IMG/VR virus record: IMGVR_UViG_3300043434_000210
Coordinates: 1 to 64,000 of that record
Reading direction: 5' to 3' (one strand)
DNA from: a virus
Length of the DNA: 64,000 bases
Shown piece by piece: positions 63,173-64,000 of this stretch. The position numbers and the translations under genes are program-made. The notes below the pieces were generated by a model. It saw only the letters and a program-made list of their open reading frames with translations. It was not told the DNA's origin and did no database searches. Numbering within the stretch: the stretch's first letter is position 1; the number at the start of each line of letters is the position of its first letter.

Positions 63173-64000
63173 TTATAAAACAATCCAACGCTGGCCAGCA
63201 GCCACCGTAATAGTCACGCCGCTTGCTGTCGTAATTGGGCCTACTGAGAAGCCGTTTGTACCTGTAGCAATTGTGTAACTGACTGAAGCTGTTGTGTTGT
63301 TAACTTGAATCGCACCACCCGCTTGCGCACCGCCGATGCCACCCCAATCTGTGCCGTTATAGCCTTCGAACTGAGCCAAAGAGGTGTTGTAGCGCAACAT
63401 ACCCTGAGCTGGTGTGCCTGGACGCTGGCCTGTAGTACCGTTCTGTAGCTTGGTTGCGCCTGTGCCACTGAATGTCACATCGCCTGTTGCAGAAATCGTT
63501 GTGAACGCAGCTGAGTTAGCAGTACCAGAACCAATCGCTGGAGGAGCTGCCCAATCTGATCCATCTAACAAGTCAACGTTTAAGTTACTTACTTTGGTTG
63601 TTGATGCAATCACCAACGGCGCTGTGCCTGTTGTAACTGTTGAAGTAACCTGACCAGTAGCTGAAATAGTGCCAGCCGCTAAAGACGTGATGTTAACTAT
63701 GTTGCTTGCATCTTCATTAACAGACTTTTCAGCTGGGTAAGTAACGAACACATCTTTTGTACCAGCACTGAAGTTAACCAATGAACCGCTGTTAGAAGAC
63801 GACAAAATGGTTGTACGAGCCAACTGACCCGCTGAAACAGTACCAATACCAACTTCCCATTCATTAACGCCTGGGTTTGAGATTGTGTAGTAAGTTGTGT
63901 TGCCGTTACCAATGGCTGTTGAGAAAGTCTGAAAACCAACAACGGCACCAGTAAGTACTAATGTACCAGTGCCAGTTGTGGTCGACTGCTCCCGTACGCG
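63173..64000 (-). CDS. Tail fibre N-terminal/adaptor protein, partial
   Basis: 275 codons are in the window; the frame is open at the right edge. The visible sequence starts RVREQSTTTGTGTLVLTGAV and continues VGFQTFSTAIGNGNTTYYTI, EWEVGIGTVSAGQLARTTIL, SSSNSGSLVNFSAGTKDVFV, the well-known start of virion-attached fibre or baseplate proteins of aquatic phages. Only about five to ten residues are probably missing. The C-terminal half is fibre-like (GTTGQRPGTPAQGMLRYNTS, AQFEGYNGTDWGG). The TTG at 63823 is an internal codon, not the start. Confidence 0.8.
   Translation of the reverse strand, partial: RVREQSTTTGTGTLVLTGAVVGFQTFSTAIGNGNTTYYTISNPGVNEWEVGIGTVSAGQLARTTILSSSNSGSLVNFSAGTKDVFVTYPAEKSVNEDASNIVNITSLAAGTISATGQVTSTVTTGTAPLVIASTTKVSNLNVDLLDGSDWAAPPAIGSGTANSAAFTTISATGDVTFSGTGATKLQNGTTGQRPGTPAQGMLRYNTSLAQFEGYNGTDWGGIGGAQAGGAIQVNNTTASVSYTIATGTNGFSVGPITTASGVTITVAAGQRWIVL

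Noticed and set aside
1-64000. tRNA genes, integrase, att sites
   Set aside because: No cloverleaf-like sequence, tyrosine/serine recombinase motifs or core repeats were recognised by reading; a tRNA scan could still find a divergent one.

Overview
This window is a large part of the genome of a tailed double-stranded DNA phage, probably a podovirus with P22-like head-tail parts. The family mix resembles uncultured aquatic (freshwater or marine) Caudoviricetes. Evidence is the TerS-TerL-portal-scaffold-capsid order, a truncated connector gene at the left edge, a lysis cassette, a 2,875-residue virion protein, S74-type tail fibres and a phage replication module. I see no host genes, tRNA, integrase or CRISPR array, and the host cannot be named from the sequence.

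Layout. Positions 1-11126 (minus strand) carry packaging and head genes: small terminase, large terminase, portal, a small coupled ORF, a GroES-like co-chaperonin, scaffold, two structural proteins, major capsid protein with a UUCG terminator, then a chain of very small proteins and the start of a head-tail connector. Positions 11127-11645 are a divergent control region with phased 10-bp repeats, a hairpin terminator facing each operon and a palindrome. Positions 11646-35127 (plus strand) are early and replication genes. Positions 35111-64000 (minus strand) are internal virion proteins, tail hub, lysis genes and tail fibres. If the genome is circular or circularly permuted, the minus strand forms one late operon from 11126 leftward through the window edges to 35111. 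The capsid end and fibre end would then lie next to each other across a short missing piece.

Early region. It starts with short unknown genes peppered with eight copies of a 16-nt palindromic stem-loop, GGGGAG-N4-CTCCCC, always followed by AA. Next are an amidoligase-like gene and a class II glutamine amidotransferase gene, an obvious amide-bond-forming pair. A strong sigma70-type promoter with direct repeats then precedes a MoxR AAA+ ATPase, a metallopeptidase-like/VWA protein and a DUF3150-like protein. A run of tiny overlapping genes leads to the replication set: VRR-NUC nuclease, family A DNA polymerase with Leu at the 762-equivalent position, small metallopeptidase-like protein, Cas4/RecB-like Fe-S nuclease, HNH nuclease, SNF2-like helicase, a zinc-containing probable ssDNA-binding protein, an HTH regulator and a primase-helicase fusion.

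The best candidates for undescribed biology are the dispersed palindromes (possible RNA antitermination or processing elements, or operators), the amidoligase/amidotransferase pair next to the MoxR-VWA module, and an overprinted stretch beside the lysis cassette. Further candidates are the recurrent Gly/Lys C-terminal tag on small proteins and the duplicated fibre-plus-small-partner module. Functional names come from motif recognition by eye; no database search was run.
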